Counted from the first letter of the stretch, positions 1 to 8,979 are shown. The stretch is 41,494 nt of DNA from Thermomicrobium sp. (GCA_026419575.1 JANZZC010000120.1:1-41494); one strand, 5' to 3'. Numbers and translations are program-made. Notes: generated by a model from the sequence alone, not told the origin.

Positions 1-19
1 AGATGTGTATAAGAGACAG
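1..19 (+). other. Tn5/Nextera mosaic-end adapter (library artefact)
   Basis: The first 19 bases match the transposase mosaic end used in tagmentation libraries (AGATGTGTATAAGAGACAG). Native DNA starts at about position 20. An apparent plus-strand reading frame beginning at position 3 starts with the peptide MCIRDR, a well-known adapter translation artefact. The upstream gene is therefore cut by the contig end and not by a biological event. Confidence 0.97.
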
Positions 20-20
20 A

Positions 21-866
21 CTCATGGATATGGCCGTGCAGGCTGAGCACCGGCTGGTAGCGCTCGATCGCCGCGCGCACGGCGCGACTGCCCACCGGAA
101 CCATGTTCGGCTGCCCGCCGACCATGACGATCGAGAGATCGTCCCGGAGCTGCGGGGCGCTGTCCAGCGTCGAGTCGTACGGCGGACAGTGCAGGTTGAA
201 GATCGCCGGTCGACTGGGGTCGAGCTCCCGCGCCAGTCGCTCGATCCGGGCCGCGAGCTCCTCTTCCGGGAGTTCTCGCGGACTCTTCCACGGCGTCGGG
301 TTCGCCCACGCCAAGCTAAGGAGCTGGTAACCGTCCAGATCGAGCACCGCCCCGTCGGGATTGATCACGACGTCGCTCGCATTCAGAACGTCGTCGATAT
401 CGAACTCGTCGTCGTTGCCCGGCATCACGAAGCAGCGGACACCCGTACCGCGCAAGCGCTCCTCGGCCAGCCGGACCCACCGGGCGACCGACTCGCGCAT
501 GACACGGCGGAACACCGCGTCCGCATAGGCAGGGTCGGCCTCCATGCGGGCGAGTTCGTCCAGGTCGCAACGATAGGGATAGAAACCGTTGAAGCGGATC
601 CGCTTCTCCGCCTCCTCGACCTCGGCGAGGTCGCGCAGCACCTCGTGCCGGCCGAGGAAGGTCATCTCCCAGTGCCCGTCGACCGAGACGATTGGCACGA
701 GCACCTTGCCGGTCAGGTCGCCCCCGAGGATCAAGGTGTCGACCCCGTAGAACTTGGCCGCATTGAGGAACTTGAGGAAGCACCGCTCGGAGCCGTGCAC
801 GTCGCTCGTGTAGTAGAGCGCCAGCCGCGTCGACGCCCGCTCCTTCCCCCGTCGGAACCAGACCAT
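21..866 (-). CDS. Metallophosphoesterase (calcineurin-like), 3' end cut off
   Basis: This is a binuclear metal-dependent phosphoesterase of the calcineurin-like superfamily; the substrate cannot be predicted. The reverse-strand frame opens at ATG 866, preceded by GGGAACGGAG, and stays open for 282 codons into the adapter at the contig start, so the C-terminus is missing. Visible metal-site motifs, in order, are D22-x-H24 (TSDVHG), GGD ending at D50, GND (MPGNDDEFD), an HCPP histidine segment, and GHIHE at 278-282. All five signature blocks are present, so most of the catalytic domain is here. It lies 28 bp downstream of the nucleotidyltransferase-fold gene and is probably cotranscribed with it. 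Cytoplasmic, since no signal peptide is seen. Confidence 0.88.
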
Positions 867-894
867 CGCTCCGTTCCCTCGCTCGCTTCGACCG

Positions 895-1722
895 CTAGTC
901 CCGTCGCACTTCTTCCGGGAGCTCGTACCAACGCTTGCGTTCGCCGATCATCGCGCGCAGCTTCCAGGCGCGACTCTTCGGTGCCTCCTCGACCGCCCGC
1001 CAGAGTTCCTCCAGGCGCCGCAGCGAGACGAACTCGCCCGTCAGCTCTCGCTCCAGCACCAGCGCACGCACCCGCTCGACGTTCTCCTTGGCTGTCCGAT
1101 ACCACCCCCAATCGTTGGCGAGGACCTCGACGATACGCCGGATGTCGATCGTCTCCTCGTCGCCGTAGCCGAGCGGGTGATCGTGCAGGAGCGCGACGAT
1201 GTCGACGAGGTCCTTCTCGTTCGCTTCCCAGATCTGCAACTTGGTGAGCAGCAGATCGGCCAGCGGCAGCGTCCAGCGATCCCGCGTCAACCGCTCGCGC
1301 AGATCGAGCGTATGGCACATCCGCAATTGGTCCAGGAACACGTCGATCTGACGCTCGTGGTGCGGATCCCAGAAGAAAAGCCGCTGATGGCCGTGCAGCG
1401 TGTTGAACTCGCGGTCAGCCTGGTATCCGAGCTCAGCGAAGAGCGCCTCGATCGCACGCTTCTGCGACGAGAGCCCGGCGAGATCGGCGTCGCGGTAGTT
1501 CCGCTGCAAGGCCCGATGCGTCGCGCTCGGCGAGTGCAGGAAGACGGCGACACCACCGAGGGCCCGCAGGATCACCCCGCGCGCCTCCGCTGCATCGAGG
1601 ATCCGCCGCACCTCGTCGCGGATATCGTCGAGCGGAACCGTCGAGACGACCCGTTCCTCCACCGTTTCCCTCCACGCATCCAGAATCAGGCGGAGCTGTC
1701 GATCGGTACGCCGTTCCGGCAT
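895..1722 (-). CDS. Nucleotidyltransferase-fold protein of unknown target
   Basis: A 275-aa protein with the layout of the MNT/Pol-beta-like nucleotidyltransferase fold: a GG pair at residues 56-57 (ALGGVAVFLHS), an aspartate pair at 78-80 (DAD), and a third acidic position near D127 (RQIDVFLD). These could form the metal-binding triad. The rest is mostly helical, with conserved-looking LLTKLQIWE and DLVDIVALL segments. The start at ATG 1722 is chosen because upstream sequence in this frame looks non-coding, although the ribosome-binding site (GAAGGA, about 19 bases away) is poor. Related families are antitoxins or small-molecule nucleotidyltransferases. No toxin partner is visible; the downstream neighbour is a metallophosphoesterase. 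The superfamily call is moderately sure and the function unknown. Confidence 0.7.
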   Translation of the reverse strand: MPERRTDRQLRLILDAWRETVEERVVSTVPLDDIRDEVRRILDAAEARGVILRALGGVAVFLHSPSATHRALQRNYRDADLAGLSSQKRAIEALFAELGYQADREFNTLHGHQRLFFWDPHHERQIDVFLDQLRMCHTLDLRERLTRDRWTLPLADLLLTKLQIWEANEKDLVDIVALLHDHPLGYGDEETIDIRRIVEVLANDWGWYRTAKENVERVRALVLERELTGEFVSLRRLEELWRAVEEAPKSRAWKLRAMIGERKRWYELPEEVRRD

Positions 1723-1924
1723 GCACGATGCGAATCGTGATCCTTCATCACCTGCTCGCTTCGACTCGATCAGCCGGGTCGGGCACGTTTCCCGGGCAAG
1801 TATAGGAAGAATCGTCGGTCTCCACAACACCGCGCCCTGGCGGCCCCGCCAGCCGTGCCCCGCACGGCCGGGCACGCCGGTGGATCTGCGGCACGAGCCG
1901 GTCGCGCGGCGCCCGAGACGGAAC

Positions 1925-1953
1925 GAGGCTGGTGCGGCTCGCGCACCAGCCTC
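1925..1953 (-). terminator. Hairpin terminator downstream of ppdK
   Basis: A perfect 12-bp stem (GAGGCTGGTGCG, 1925-1936, pairing with 1942-1953) encloses a 5-base loop. It starts 25 bp past the ppdK stop, reading on the minus strand. There is no strong T tract, as is common in high-GC genomes, so termination may be partly structural. Confidence 0.7.
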
Positions 1954-1977
1954 TCCTGCTCGTCCGAGCGGACTACG

Positions 1978-4626
1978 TCACACGTCGCCTTCGCGCGGAC
2001 CGAGGGCAGCCTGGGCCGCCGCCAGCCGAGCGATCGGCACACGGTAGGGAGATGCCGAGACGTAGTCGAGGCCGACTTCGTGGCAGAAGCGGATGCTCGC
2101 CGGATCCCCCCCGTGCTCGCCGCAGATCCCGAGCTTGATGTCCGGCCGCGTCGCGCGCCCACCGTCCCGCGCGATCTCGATGAGCCGCCCGACGCCCGCT
2201 CGGTCGAGCGTCTGGAAGGGATCGGCCGGGTAGATGCCGTGCTCGAGATAGTACGGCAGGAACCGCCCGGCGTCGTCGCGCGAAATCCCGAACGTCATCT
2301 GCGTCAGGTCGTTCGTACCGAAGCTGAAGAACTCCGCTTCGCGCGCGACCTCGTGCGCGGTCAACGCGGCACGCGGCACCTCGATCATCGTCCCGACCGA
2401 GTACGGAATCTCACGACCCGCTGCGGCGAAGAGTTCGCGCGCGACCCGGTCGATGATCTCGCGCTGCAGCATGAGCTCGCGGACATCGGAGACGAGCGGG
2501 ATCATGATCTCGGGATGCACGTCGATCCCCTCGGACGCGCACTGCAGCGCCGCGCTGAAGATGGCGCGCGCCTGCATCTCGGTGATTTCCGGCGCCGTGA
2601 TCCCCAGGCGGCACCCGCGGTGCCCGAGCATCGGGTTCGCTTCGGTGAGCGCCTGTACCTTGGCGCGGACCGCCTCCGGCGACACTCCCAGCCGGCTCGC
2701 CATCTCCCGGATCTCTTCGTCGTGCTTCGGCAGGAACTCGTGCAGCGGCGGATCGAGCGTGCGGATCGTCACCGGGAAACCGGCCATCGCCTTGAAGATG
2801 CCGAGGAAGTCTTCGCGTTGCATCGGCTCCAGCTTGGCCAGTGCGGCCCGCCGTTCCTCCGGCGTGGTGGCCATGATCATTTCGCGCATCGCCCAGATGC
2901 GGTCTCCCTGGAAGAACATGTGCTCGGTGCGGCAGAGACCGATCCCTTCGGCCCCGAGCTCGCGCGCCTTGGCCGCGTCCTCCGGCGTGTCGGCATTGGC
3001 CCGGACCCGAAGGCGCCGGAACTGGTCGGCCCATGCCAGGAGCTCCGCCAGGTCACCGCCGACGCTCGGCGGAATGGTCGGTACCTCGCCGAGCATCACT
3101 GCCCCGGTGGACCCGTCGATAGTGATCACGTCGCCGCGGCGAACGACGATGTCCCCGACGCGGAACTCCTGCCGCTCGTAATCGACGACGATCGCCGAGC
3201 AACCGACGACGGCCGGCTTCCCGATGCCGCGCGCCACGACCGCCGCATGGCTCGTCATCCCGCCACGGGCCGTCAGGATGCCGCGCGCGGCCAGCATGCC
3301 GTGGAAGTCGTCCGGGGACGTCTCCAGGCGCACGAGGATCACCGCCTCGCCCCGGTCACCCAGCAGCTTCGCTTCGTCGGCATCGAAGACCACTTTGCCG
3401 CTCGCCGCACCGGGGCTCGCCGGCAATCCCTTCGCGCTCGGTTCGCCCTTCCAGGACGGATCGATCATCGGCTGGAGGAGCTGGTCCAGGTGCTCCGGCG
3501 AGACGCGCAGCACGGCTTCCCGCGGTTCGATCAGCCCCTCGTGCACCATATCGACGGCGATCTTGACGGCGGCTCGTCCCGTCCGCTTGCCGGTGCGCGT
3601 CTGCAGCATCCACAGCTTGCCGCGCTCGACCGTGAACTCGAGATCCTGCATGTCGCGGTAGTGCCGCTCCAGACGATCGGCGACCTCGAGCAGCTGTTCG
3701 TAGGCGCCGCGGAGCAGCGGATCGTTCGCCATCTCCTGGATCGGTTGCGGCGTGCGGATACCGGCGACCACGTCCTCGCCCTGCGCGTTCGTCAGGTATT
3801 CACCGAAGATCCCCTTCTCGCCGGTGCTCGGATTCCGGGTGAAGGCGACACCGGTGGCCGAGTCGGGGCCGAGGTTGCCGAAGACCATCGCCTGGACGTT
3901 GGCAGCGGTGCCGAGATCGTGCGGGATTCCATGGGCGTTCCGGTAGTCGATCGCCCGCCGGTTGTTCCACGATTCGAAGACGGCGAGGATCGCCCGCCGC
4001 AGTTGCTCGAACGGGTCCTGGGGGAACTCGGCGCCGGTCGCCTCGCGAACGATCCGCTTGTACGTCTCCACCAACCGCGCGAGCTCCGCCGCCGGAATCT
4101 CGTAGTCCTGGATCACGCCGATCTCGCGCTTGAGCTCGTCGAGCGCGTCCTCGAAGCGTTCGGAGGGGATATCCAGCACGACTTTGCCGAACATCTGGAT
4201 CAACCGGCGGTAGCAGTCGTAGGCGAAGCGCTCGTTCGAGGTCATCGCAGCGAGGCCGCGGACCGTCTCGTCGGTCAGCCCGACGTTGAGGATGGTGTCC
4301 ATCATGCCGGGCATCGAGAACTTGGCGCCGGAACGGACCGAGACGAGCAGTGGCTGCGCCGGATCGCCGAAGCGCCGACCGATCTGCATCTCGATGTCGC
4401 GCAGGCCCTCCAGCACCTCGTCCCACAGTCCCTCGGGGAACTGCCGCCCGCCCTGCAGATAGGCGACGCAGGCGCGCGTCGTCACGGTGAATCCCGGCGG
4501 GACCGGCAAACCGATCCGCGTCATCTCGGCGAGGTTCGCCCCCTTCCCGCCGAGGAGGTCACGCATCTGCGCGTTCCCTTCCCGGAAGAGGTAGACCCAG
4601 CGTCGTCCGGTCGCCACCGTCGTCAT
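1978..4626 (-). CDS. ppdK: Pyruvate, phosphate dikinase
   Basis: Interconverts pyruvate, ATP and phosphate with phosphoenolpyruvate, AMP and diphosphate (EC 2.7.9.1). It is a cytoplasmic enzyme linking glycolysis and gluconeogenesis. The 882-aa length matches the family (about 870-890). The N-terminal ATP-grasp part begins with the GGKGANLAEM loop. The phosphohistidine domain has GGMTSHAAVVARG with the swivelling catalytic His at residue 460. The C-terminal PEP/pyruvate TIM barrel carries GTMIEVPRAAL, FGTNDLTQM and GICGEHGGDP with its catalytic Cys. ATG 4626 is preceded by GGGAGGGAG, which fits better than an upstream in-frame ATG at 4725 lying inside pcrA. It follows pcrA by 73 bp on the same strand and is closed by a hairpin. 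Confidence 0.97.
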   Translation of the reverse strand: MTTVATGRRWVYLFREGNAQMRDLLGGKGANLAEMTRIGLPVPPGFTVTTRACVAYLQGGRQFPEGLWDEVLEGLRDIEMQIGRRFGDPAQPLLVSVRSGAKFSMPGMMDTILNVGLTDETVRGLAAMTSNERFAYDCYRRLIQMFGKVVLDIPSERFEDALDELKREIGVIQDYEIPAAELARLVETYKRIVREATGAEFPQDPFEQLRRAILAVFESWNNRRAIDYRNAHGIPHDLGTAANVQAMVFGNLGPDSATGVAFTRNPSTGEKGIFGEYLTNAQGEDVVAGIRTPQPIQEMANDPLLRGAYEQLLEVADRLERHYRDMQDLEFTVERGKLWMLQTRTGKRTGRAAVKIAVDMVHEGLIEPREAVLRVSPEHLDQLLQPMIDPSWKGEPSAKGLPASPGAASGKVVFDADEAKLLGDRGEAVILVRLETSPDDFHGMLAARGILTARGGMTSHAAVVARGIGKPAVVGCSAIVVDYERQEFRVGDIVVRRGDVITIDGSTGAVMLGEVPTIPPSVGGDLAELLAWADQFRRLRVRANADTPEDAAKARELGAEGIGLCRTEHMFFQGDRIWAMREMIMATTPEERRAALAKLEPMQREDFLGIFKAMAGFPVTIRTLDPPLHEFLPKHDEEIREMASRLGVSPEAVRAKVQALTEANPMLGHRGCRLGITAPEITEMQARAIFSAALQCASEGIDVHPEIMIPLVSDVRELMLQREIIDRVARELFAAAGREIPYSVGTMIEVPRAALTAHEVAREAEFFSFGTNDLTQMTFGISRDDAGRFLPYYLEHGIYPADPFQTLDRAGVGRLIEIARDGGRATRPDIKLGICGEHGGDPASIRFCHEVGLDYVSASPYRVPIARLAAAQAALGPREGDV

Positions 4627-4699
4627 GACGCTCCCTCCCGCTTCTTCGCTCCGCTGCCCCTCGCACTGGACGAAAACGCGAACGCCCCGTGTCCTTTGT

Positions 4700-7078
4700 C
4701 TACCCGTCGACGACGAGCTTGGCAAGACTCGCGAGCAAGGTCTTCGTGCCGTGCCGCTTGAACTCGACCGTCACCTCTTGATCGCCCGCGCTGTCCCGTA
4801 CCGCCACGACGACTCCGTCGCCGAACCTCGCGTGGAAGACCCGCTGACCCGGGCGGAAGCGCGTGACCGCCGGCGTCGGCGTCGTCCCTGCATCACCGGT
4901 CGACCCACGCTCCGCCAGAATCCCTCTCGGGAACGGCCGCTCCCCGACCGGCAGGCCACGGTTCTCGGCTGGACGCGCCGATCGGCTCGGGCGTTCCGGT
5001 CGCTCGAGGACTTCTTCGGGAAGCGCCTCGAGGAAGTGCGAGGGAACACCGCGTTCCCGCAACCCGAATCGACTCCGGACTTGCGCATAGCTCAGATAGA
5101 GACAGCGCTTCGCCCGCGTGATGCCGACGTAGAAGAGCCGACGTTCCTCCTCGAGCTCCGCCTCGCTCTCGAGCGCCCGCACGTGCGGAAGCAGCCCCTC
5201 CTCGACGCCGATCAAGAACACGACCGGGAACTCGAGTCCCTTCGCCGCATGGAGCGTGAGCAACGTCACCTGATCGCCACCGAACTCGGCCTCGTCGACG
5301 CCCGCGACCAGCGCCGCTTCCTCCAGGAACCGCTCCAACCCCTCCTTCGCCGGGAGCGCGTCGTACCGCTCGAGCACGCTGCGCAGCTGCACGAGGTTCT
5401 CCCAGCGCTCCCGTTCCGTCGGATCGCTCGCCTCGCGATACCGGGCCGCGAGCCCGCTCCGCTCGAGCGCGAGCTCGTAGACGCCGCTCAACGGCTGCAC
5501 CGCGAGCGCACCGCGCAGCCGAACGAGTTCGGACCAGATCTCCCGCAGGCGCTTCTCGGCAGTCGCGGCGAGCACCGGCGGCGCGCAGTCCAGTTCGCCA
5601 GCGAGCGCCAGCAGCGCCTCGGCCGGCGAGCGTCCGACCGCGCTACCCCACCGCTCGAGCTCGCCCACCGTCTTGTCACCGATGCCGCGGCCGAACACCG
5701 TTTCCCGCAGCACCCGCTGCAGACCGAGCCAGTCCTTCGGGTTGGCCAGTACCCGCAAGAGCGCGAGCGCGTCCTTGACCTCCTTGCGCTCGTAGAAGCG
5801 GACACCGCCAACGACCTGGTAGGGAATCTGCGCCCGTACGAGGACCTCCTCGACGGGGCGGCTCTGCGCGTTGATCCGATAGAGAATCGCGATGTCCCGG
5901 TACCGTGCTTCCCCGCGCGCCACGAGCCGGGCGATCTCGCTCACCACCGTCTCCGCCTCGTGTTGCTCGTCCCAGCAGGCCAACAGACGAATCGGTGGCC
6001 CCGGCGGATTGTCCGTCCAGAGCGGGCGCTCGATCCGCTGGCGATTGCGGCGGATCACCGCATCGGCTGCTGCGACGATCTGCGGCGTCGAACGGTAGTT
6101 GCGCCCCAGCCGGATGACCACGGCATCGGGAAAGTCGCGCTGGAACTCCAGGATGTTGCGGATATCGGCCTGGCGCCAACTGTAGATCGATTGGTCGGGA
6201 TCGCCGACCGCGCACAGGTTGCGGTGCGCGCTCGCCAGCTGGCGGACCAGGAGATACTGCAGGTGGTTCGTGTCCTGGTACTCGTCGACCAGGAGGTAGC
6301 GCCAGCGTTCCTGATACCGGGCCAGCAGGTCGGGATCGCGGTCGAACAGTTCGACCGTCATGACGAGGAGGTCGTCGAAATCGACCGCCTGCGAGCGAGC
6401 GAGGAGCGCGGCGTACCGTTCGTAGACCCGGGCAGCGACTTCGTCCCAATAGCTCTGAGCACGCTGGGCGAGCTCGGCCGGGGTCGCGAATGCGTTCTTG
6501 GCCCGGGAGATACGGGCGAGCAAGGCACGCGGCGCGAACCGTTGCGGATCGAGCCCGAGGTCCCGCAACGCCTGCTTGACCACCGCGAGCTGGTCTTCTT
6601 CGTCGTAGATAGCGAACGTCGGATCGAGACCGATCCGACCTCCGTCGCGCCGCAACACCCGTGCGCAGACGCTGTGGAACGTACCGGCCTGCACCAGCGT
6701 CGCCGGCTCCCGCCCGAGGAGCAGCTCAAGCCGCTCGCGGACCTCGCGGGCCGCCTTGTTGGTGAACGTCACGGCGAGCACTTGCCACGGCCTGGCTCGC
6801 CCGCTCGCGATGAGATAGGCGACCCGATAGGTCAGCACCCGTGTCTTGCCGCTGCCCGGGCCGGCCACCACGAGGACCGGCCCGTCGGTCGTGGTGACCG
6901 CCCGGCGCTGGTCGGGATCGAGATGCGCGAGCAACGCCTCGGGATCGCCATCGTACGGCCCCGTGCCGCCGGACGTCGCGTCGGGCTCCGGTCGATCCGT
7001 CAGGAAGCTCCCCTCGGCCGATCCTCGCGCTGCCGCCGGCGAGCCCGGCTGTCTCCACTCTCCTCGCGCTTCCGTCAT
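4700..7078 (-). CDS. pcrA: ATP-dependent DNA helicase PcrA/UvrD
   Basis: A superfamily 1A 3'-to-5' DNA helicase for nucleotide-excision and mismatch repair and for removing recombinase or polymerase from DNA. The 792-aa protein shows Walker A AGPGSGKT at 72-79, motif Ia TFTNKAARE, motif II VDEYQDT, motif III GDPDQSIYSWR, motif IV NYRS, motif V LHAAKGLEFP and motif VI YVGITRAK. The C-terminus ends in a small beta-rich tail (GQRVFHARFGDG...VEFKRHG) like the PcrA Tudor domain that contacts RNA polymerase. About 50 residues of low-complexity sequence precede the first helicase block, so the true start could be slightly internal. Transcription diverges from the CoA-transferase operon. Confidence 0.96.
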   Translation of the reverse strand: MTEARGEWRQPGSPAAARGSAEGSFLTDRPEPDATSGGTGPYDGDPEALLAHLDPDQRRAVTTTDGPVLVVAGPGSGKTRVLTYRVAYLIASGRARPWQVLAVTFTNKAAREVRERLELLLGREPATLVQAGTFHSVCARVLRRDGGRIGLDPTFAIYDEEDQLAVVKQALRDLGLDPQRFAPRALLARISRAKNAFATPAELAQRAQSYWDEVAARVYERYAALLARSQAVDFDDLLVMTVELFDRDPDLLARYQERWRYLLVDEYQDTNHLQYLLVRQLASAHRNLCAVGDPDQSIYSWRQADIRNILEFQRDFPDAVVIRLGRNYRSTPQIVAAADAVIRRNRQRIERPLWTDNPPGPPIRLLACWDEQHEAETVVSEIARLVARGEARYRDIAILYRINAQSRPVEEVLVRAQIPYQVVGGVRFYERKEVKDALALLRVLANPKDWLGLQRVLRETVFGRGIGDKTVGELERWGSAVGRSPAEALLALAGELDCAPPVLAATAEKRLREIWSELVRLRGALAVQPLSGVYELALERSGLAARYREASDPTERERWENLVQLRSVLERYDALPAKEGLERFLEEAALVAGVDEAEFGGDQVTLLTLHAAKGLEFPVVFLIGVEEGLLPHVRALESEAELEEERRLFYVGITRAKRCLYLSYAQVRSRFGLRERGVPSHFLEALPEEVLERPERPSRSARPAENRGLPVGERPFPRGILAERGSTGDAGTTPTPAVTRFRPGQRVFHARFGDGVVVAVRDSAGDQEVTVEFKRHGTKTLLASLAKLVVDG

Positions 7079-7101
7079 ACCGTGCGCTCCCTACGCGCCC
7101 G

Positions 7102-7107
7102 ATTCTA
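7102..7107 (-). promoter_or_regulatory. Possible -10 box for pcrA
   Basis: TAGAAT read on the minus strand lies 24 bases upstream of the pcrA ATG. No good -35 box is seen at the expected distance, so this is a weak suggestion only. Confidence 0.3.
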
Positions 7108-7180
7108 CCCCGGCGCACCGTTCGCCTGAGCATACCCGAGTGGCGCTGCCACGACCCCAGCGAGCGTGCGCTGCTCGTCC

Positions 7181-7209
7181 TTGACAGGCAGACGCTCCCT
7201 TCGTATGAT
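7181..7209 (+). promoter_or_regulatory. Sigma-70-type promoter of the CoA-transferase/UGSC operon
   Basis: TTGACA (7181-7186), a 17-base spacer, then TATGAT (7204-7209) is close to the housekeeping consensus. Transcription would start near 7216, leaving a leader of about 38 bases. That leader contains a short AT-rich palindrome (TTAATCCTTAA, 7226-7236) that could be an operator; this last point is inference. Confidence 0.85.
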
Positions 7210-7253
7210 CGTCCTAGTCGCCGAGTTAATCCTTAAACGGAAAGACCGGTGCG

Positions 7254-7949
7254 ATGGACAGAGTCGTAGCGACCTGTGACGAGGCTGTCGCCGATATCCC
7301 GAACGGCGCGTCGATCATGATCGGCGGGTTCGGTCCGCCCGGCATTCCGGTGAATCTCGTCCGGGCGCTGCGCCGGCGCAAGCTGCGCGACCTCGTCCTG
7401 ATCTACTGCGGCGGCGGCACCGAAGAGGACGGCATCGGGGGACTGATCGCCGACGGGGCCGTCCGGAAGCTGATCTCTTCCTACCCCACCCATCCGGGAG
7501 CGACGGCTGTCCGCGAGAAGTACCTCGCGGGGGAACTCGAACTCGAGGTGCTCCCACAAGGGACGTTCGTCGAACGGATCCGGGCTGGTGGTGCGGGACT
7601 GGGCGGGTTCTACACGCCCACGGGTGTGGGGACGGAGCTGGCGGCCGGCAAGGAAGTCCGGGTGATCGACGGTCGCCCGTACGTCTTCGAGTTTCCCCTG
7701 CGCGCCGATTACGCTTTCATCAAGGCGTACCGGGCCGATCGCTGGGGTAACCTCGTGTACCGGCGGACGATGCGCAACTTCAATCCGATCATGGCGACCG
7801 CGGCACGGATCGTGATCGCCGAGGTCGACGAGATCGTGCCGGTCGGCGCCCTTTCCCCCGAAGAGATCGAAACGCCGTGCATCTTCGTCGATCGCGTCGT
7901 CGAAGCACCGCGCGACTGGGTCCGTCGCGCACCGCCGGACGAACGGTGA
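7254..7949 (+). CDS. 3-oxoacid-type CoA transferase, subunit A
   Basis: Alpha subunit of a two-subunit class I CoA transferase that moves CoA between an acyl-CoA (often succinyl- or acetyl-CoA) and a 3-oxo or short-chain acid. At 231 aa it has the usual length. Family blocks include the N-terminal IMIGGFGPPGIPVNL, the YCGGGTEEDG segment, GGFYTPTGVGTELAAGKE and the YRADRWGNLVYR-type motif near residue 155-170. It is the first gene behind a strong promoter and 11 bp ahead of subunit B. AtoD and ScoA are the nearest described types. The acyl acceptor cannot be read from sequence, so no gene symbol is given. Confidence 0.93.
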   Translation: MDRVVATCDEAVADIPNGASIMIGGFGPPGIPVNLVRALRRRKLRDLVLIYCGGGTEEDGIGGLIADGAVRKLISSYPTHPGATAVREKYLAGELELEVLPQGTFVERIRAGGAGLGGFYTPTGVGTELAAGKEVRVIDGRPYVFEFPLRADYAFIKAYRADRWGNLVYRRTMRNFNPIMATAARIVIAEVDEIVPVGALSPEEIETPCIFVDRVVEAPRDWVRRAPPDER

Positions 7950-7960
7950 GGTGGGAACCT

Positions 7961-8653
7961 ATGCCGTTGACGCGCGAAGGTATCGCCTACCGGATCGCGC
8001 AGGATCTTCCGGACGGGAGCTTCGTCAACCTCGGCGTCGGCATCCCCTCGCTGGTGGCACGCTTCATTCCGCCCGGACGGACGATCCTCATCCATAGCGA
8101 GAACGGTATCCTCGGCGCCGGGCCGAAAGCGCCGCCCGGCCAGGAAGATCCGGACCTGGTGAACGCCAACGGCGACTTCGTCACGCTGGTGCCCGGCGCG
8201 AGTCTGTTCGATCACGCGCTCTCGTTCTCTATCATCCGCGGCGGGCACCTCACGCACGCGGTGCTGGGCGCACTGCAGGTGTCCCGCTGCGGCGATCTCG
8301 CGAACTGGCGCGTGCCCGGGCCACGCGTGCCGGGGGTCGGCGGCGCGATGGACATCGCTGTCGGAGCCCAGCAGGTCTGGGTAGCGACGACGCACACGAC
8401 GGACAGCGGCGAACCGAAAATCGTCGACACGTGCACGTACCCGCTCACGGCAGCACGGTGCGTACGCCGGATCTACACCGATCTCGCGGTCCTTTCGGTC
8501 GAGGGCGAGCGACTGCTCTTGGAGGAAATCGCGCCGGGCGTCACGGTCGAGGAAGTCGTGGCGCGCACGGGAGCGATGCTGACGCTCCCGGCGACCGTCC
8601 GCACGATGGATATCCCCACCGAGTACGCTGGCGCATCCTTGCTCGCCCCGTGA
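7961..8653 (+). CDS. 3-oxoacid-type CoA transferase, subunit B
   Basis: Beta subunit carrying the catalytic glutamate that forms the enzyme-CoA thioester. In this 230-aa protein the glutamate is E47 in HSENGILGAG, the family signature. Other blocks are VNLGVGIP near the N-terminus, GGHLTHAVLGALQV, GVGGAMDIAVGA and a C-terminal LTLPATV segment. ATG 7961 follows GTGGGA. The 11-bp gap to subunit A indicates translational coupling and a heteromeric enzyme. The context (UGSC protein and three SDRs downstream) suggests activation or thiolysis-side handling of a keto acid in a catabolic route; the substrate is unknown. Confidence 0.93.
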   Translation: MPLTREGIAYRIAQDLPDGSFVNLGVGIPSLVARFIPPGRTILIHSENGILGAGPKAPPGQEDPDLVNANGDFVTLVPGASLFDHALSFSIIRGGHLTHAVLGALQVSRCGDLANWRVPGPRVPGVGGAMDIAVGAQQVWVATTHTTDSGEPKIVDTCTYPLTAARCVRRIYTDLAVLSVEGERLLLEEIAPGVTVEEVVARTGAMLTLPATVRTMDIPTEYAGASLLAP

Positions 8654-8707
8654 AGCAGCGGACGGAACGACGGGCTGAAAGCAGCGGAAAGGAGTGGACC
8701 GGACACG

Positions 8708-8977
8708 ATGAGTGCCTCGCCAGCAGTCGTGCAAGAGATCGATCGGGCGCTCGACCGGATCCGTGCCGGGCTCGCGCCGGACGGGTTCGAGCTGCGGGTC
8801 GAGCGCGTGACGGAAGACGGCGTCGTGGAACTCGTGCTGCAGGCGCTTCCTGACGCCTGTCTCGATTGCCTCGTGCCGGACCAGTTGCTCCACGCGATGC
8901 TGCAGCAAGCGATCTCCCCCGTCTATCCCGCATTGCGCGAGGTTCGGCTTGAGAAGCGACTCCCGGAGGAGGGTTGA
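8708..8977 (+). CDS. Small NifU C-domain-like protein with CxxC
   Basis: An 89-aa protein whose pattern resembles the NifU C-terminal (iron-sulfur scaffold) fold. There is an N-terminal helix with IDRALDRIRAGLAPDGFEL, then a beta segment with VVELVLQALPDACLDCLVP containing C-x-x-C, then a helix and a final beta strand. Typical NifU domains read like DGG...CGSC; here DGF and CLDC occupy those places, so cluster binding is plausible but not shown. The dicysteine could instead act as a dithiol redox pair. The start ATG 8708 has GGAAAGGAG upstream. It sits 54 bp after the CoA transferase and 2 bp before the UGSC selenoprotein gene, whose ribosome-binding site lies inside it, so translation is coupled. 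Confidence 0.65.
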   Translation: MSASPAVVQEIDRALDRIRAGLAPDGFELRVERVTEDGVVELVLQALPDACLDCLVPDQLLHAMLQQAISPVYPALREVRLEKRLPEEG

Positions 8978-8979
8978 CC

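Noticed and set aside
3-1247. Plus-strand open frame of 414 codons beginning MCIRDR
   Set aside because: It starts inside the sequencing adapter and lies antisense to two real minus-strand genes; its composition is that of a GC-rich shadow frame.
1855-4761. 968-codon plus-strand frame
   Set aside because: It is the antisense of ppdK, which has unambiguous catalytic motifs. Long antisense frames are expected from biased codon use.
8974-8976. TTG as an earlier start for the UGSC gene
   Set aside because: ATG 8980 is two codons later, with the better start codon and good spacing to GGAGGAGGG.
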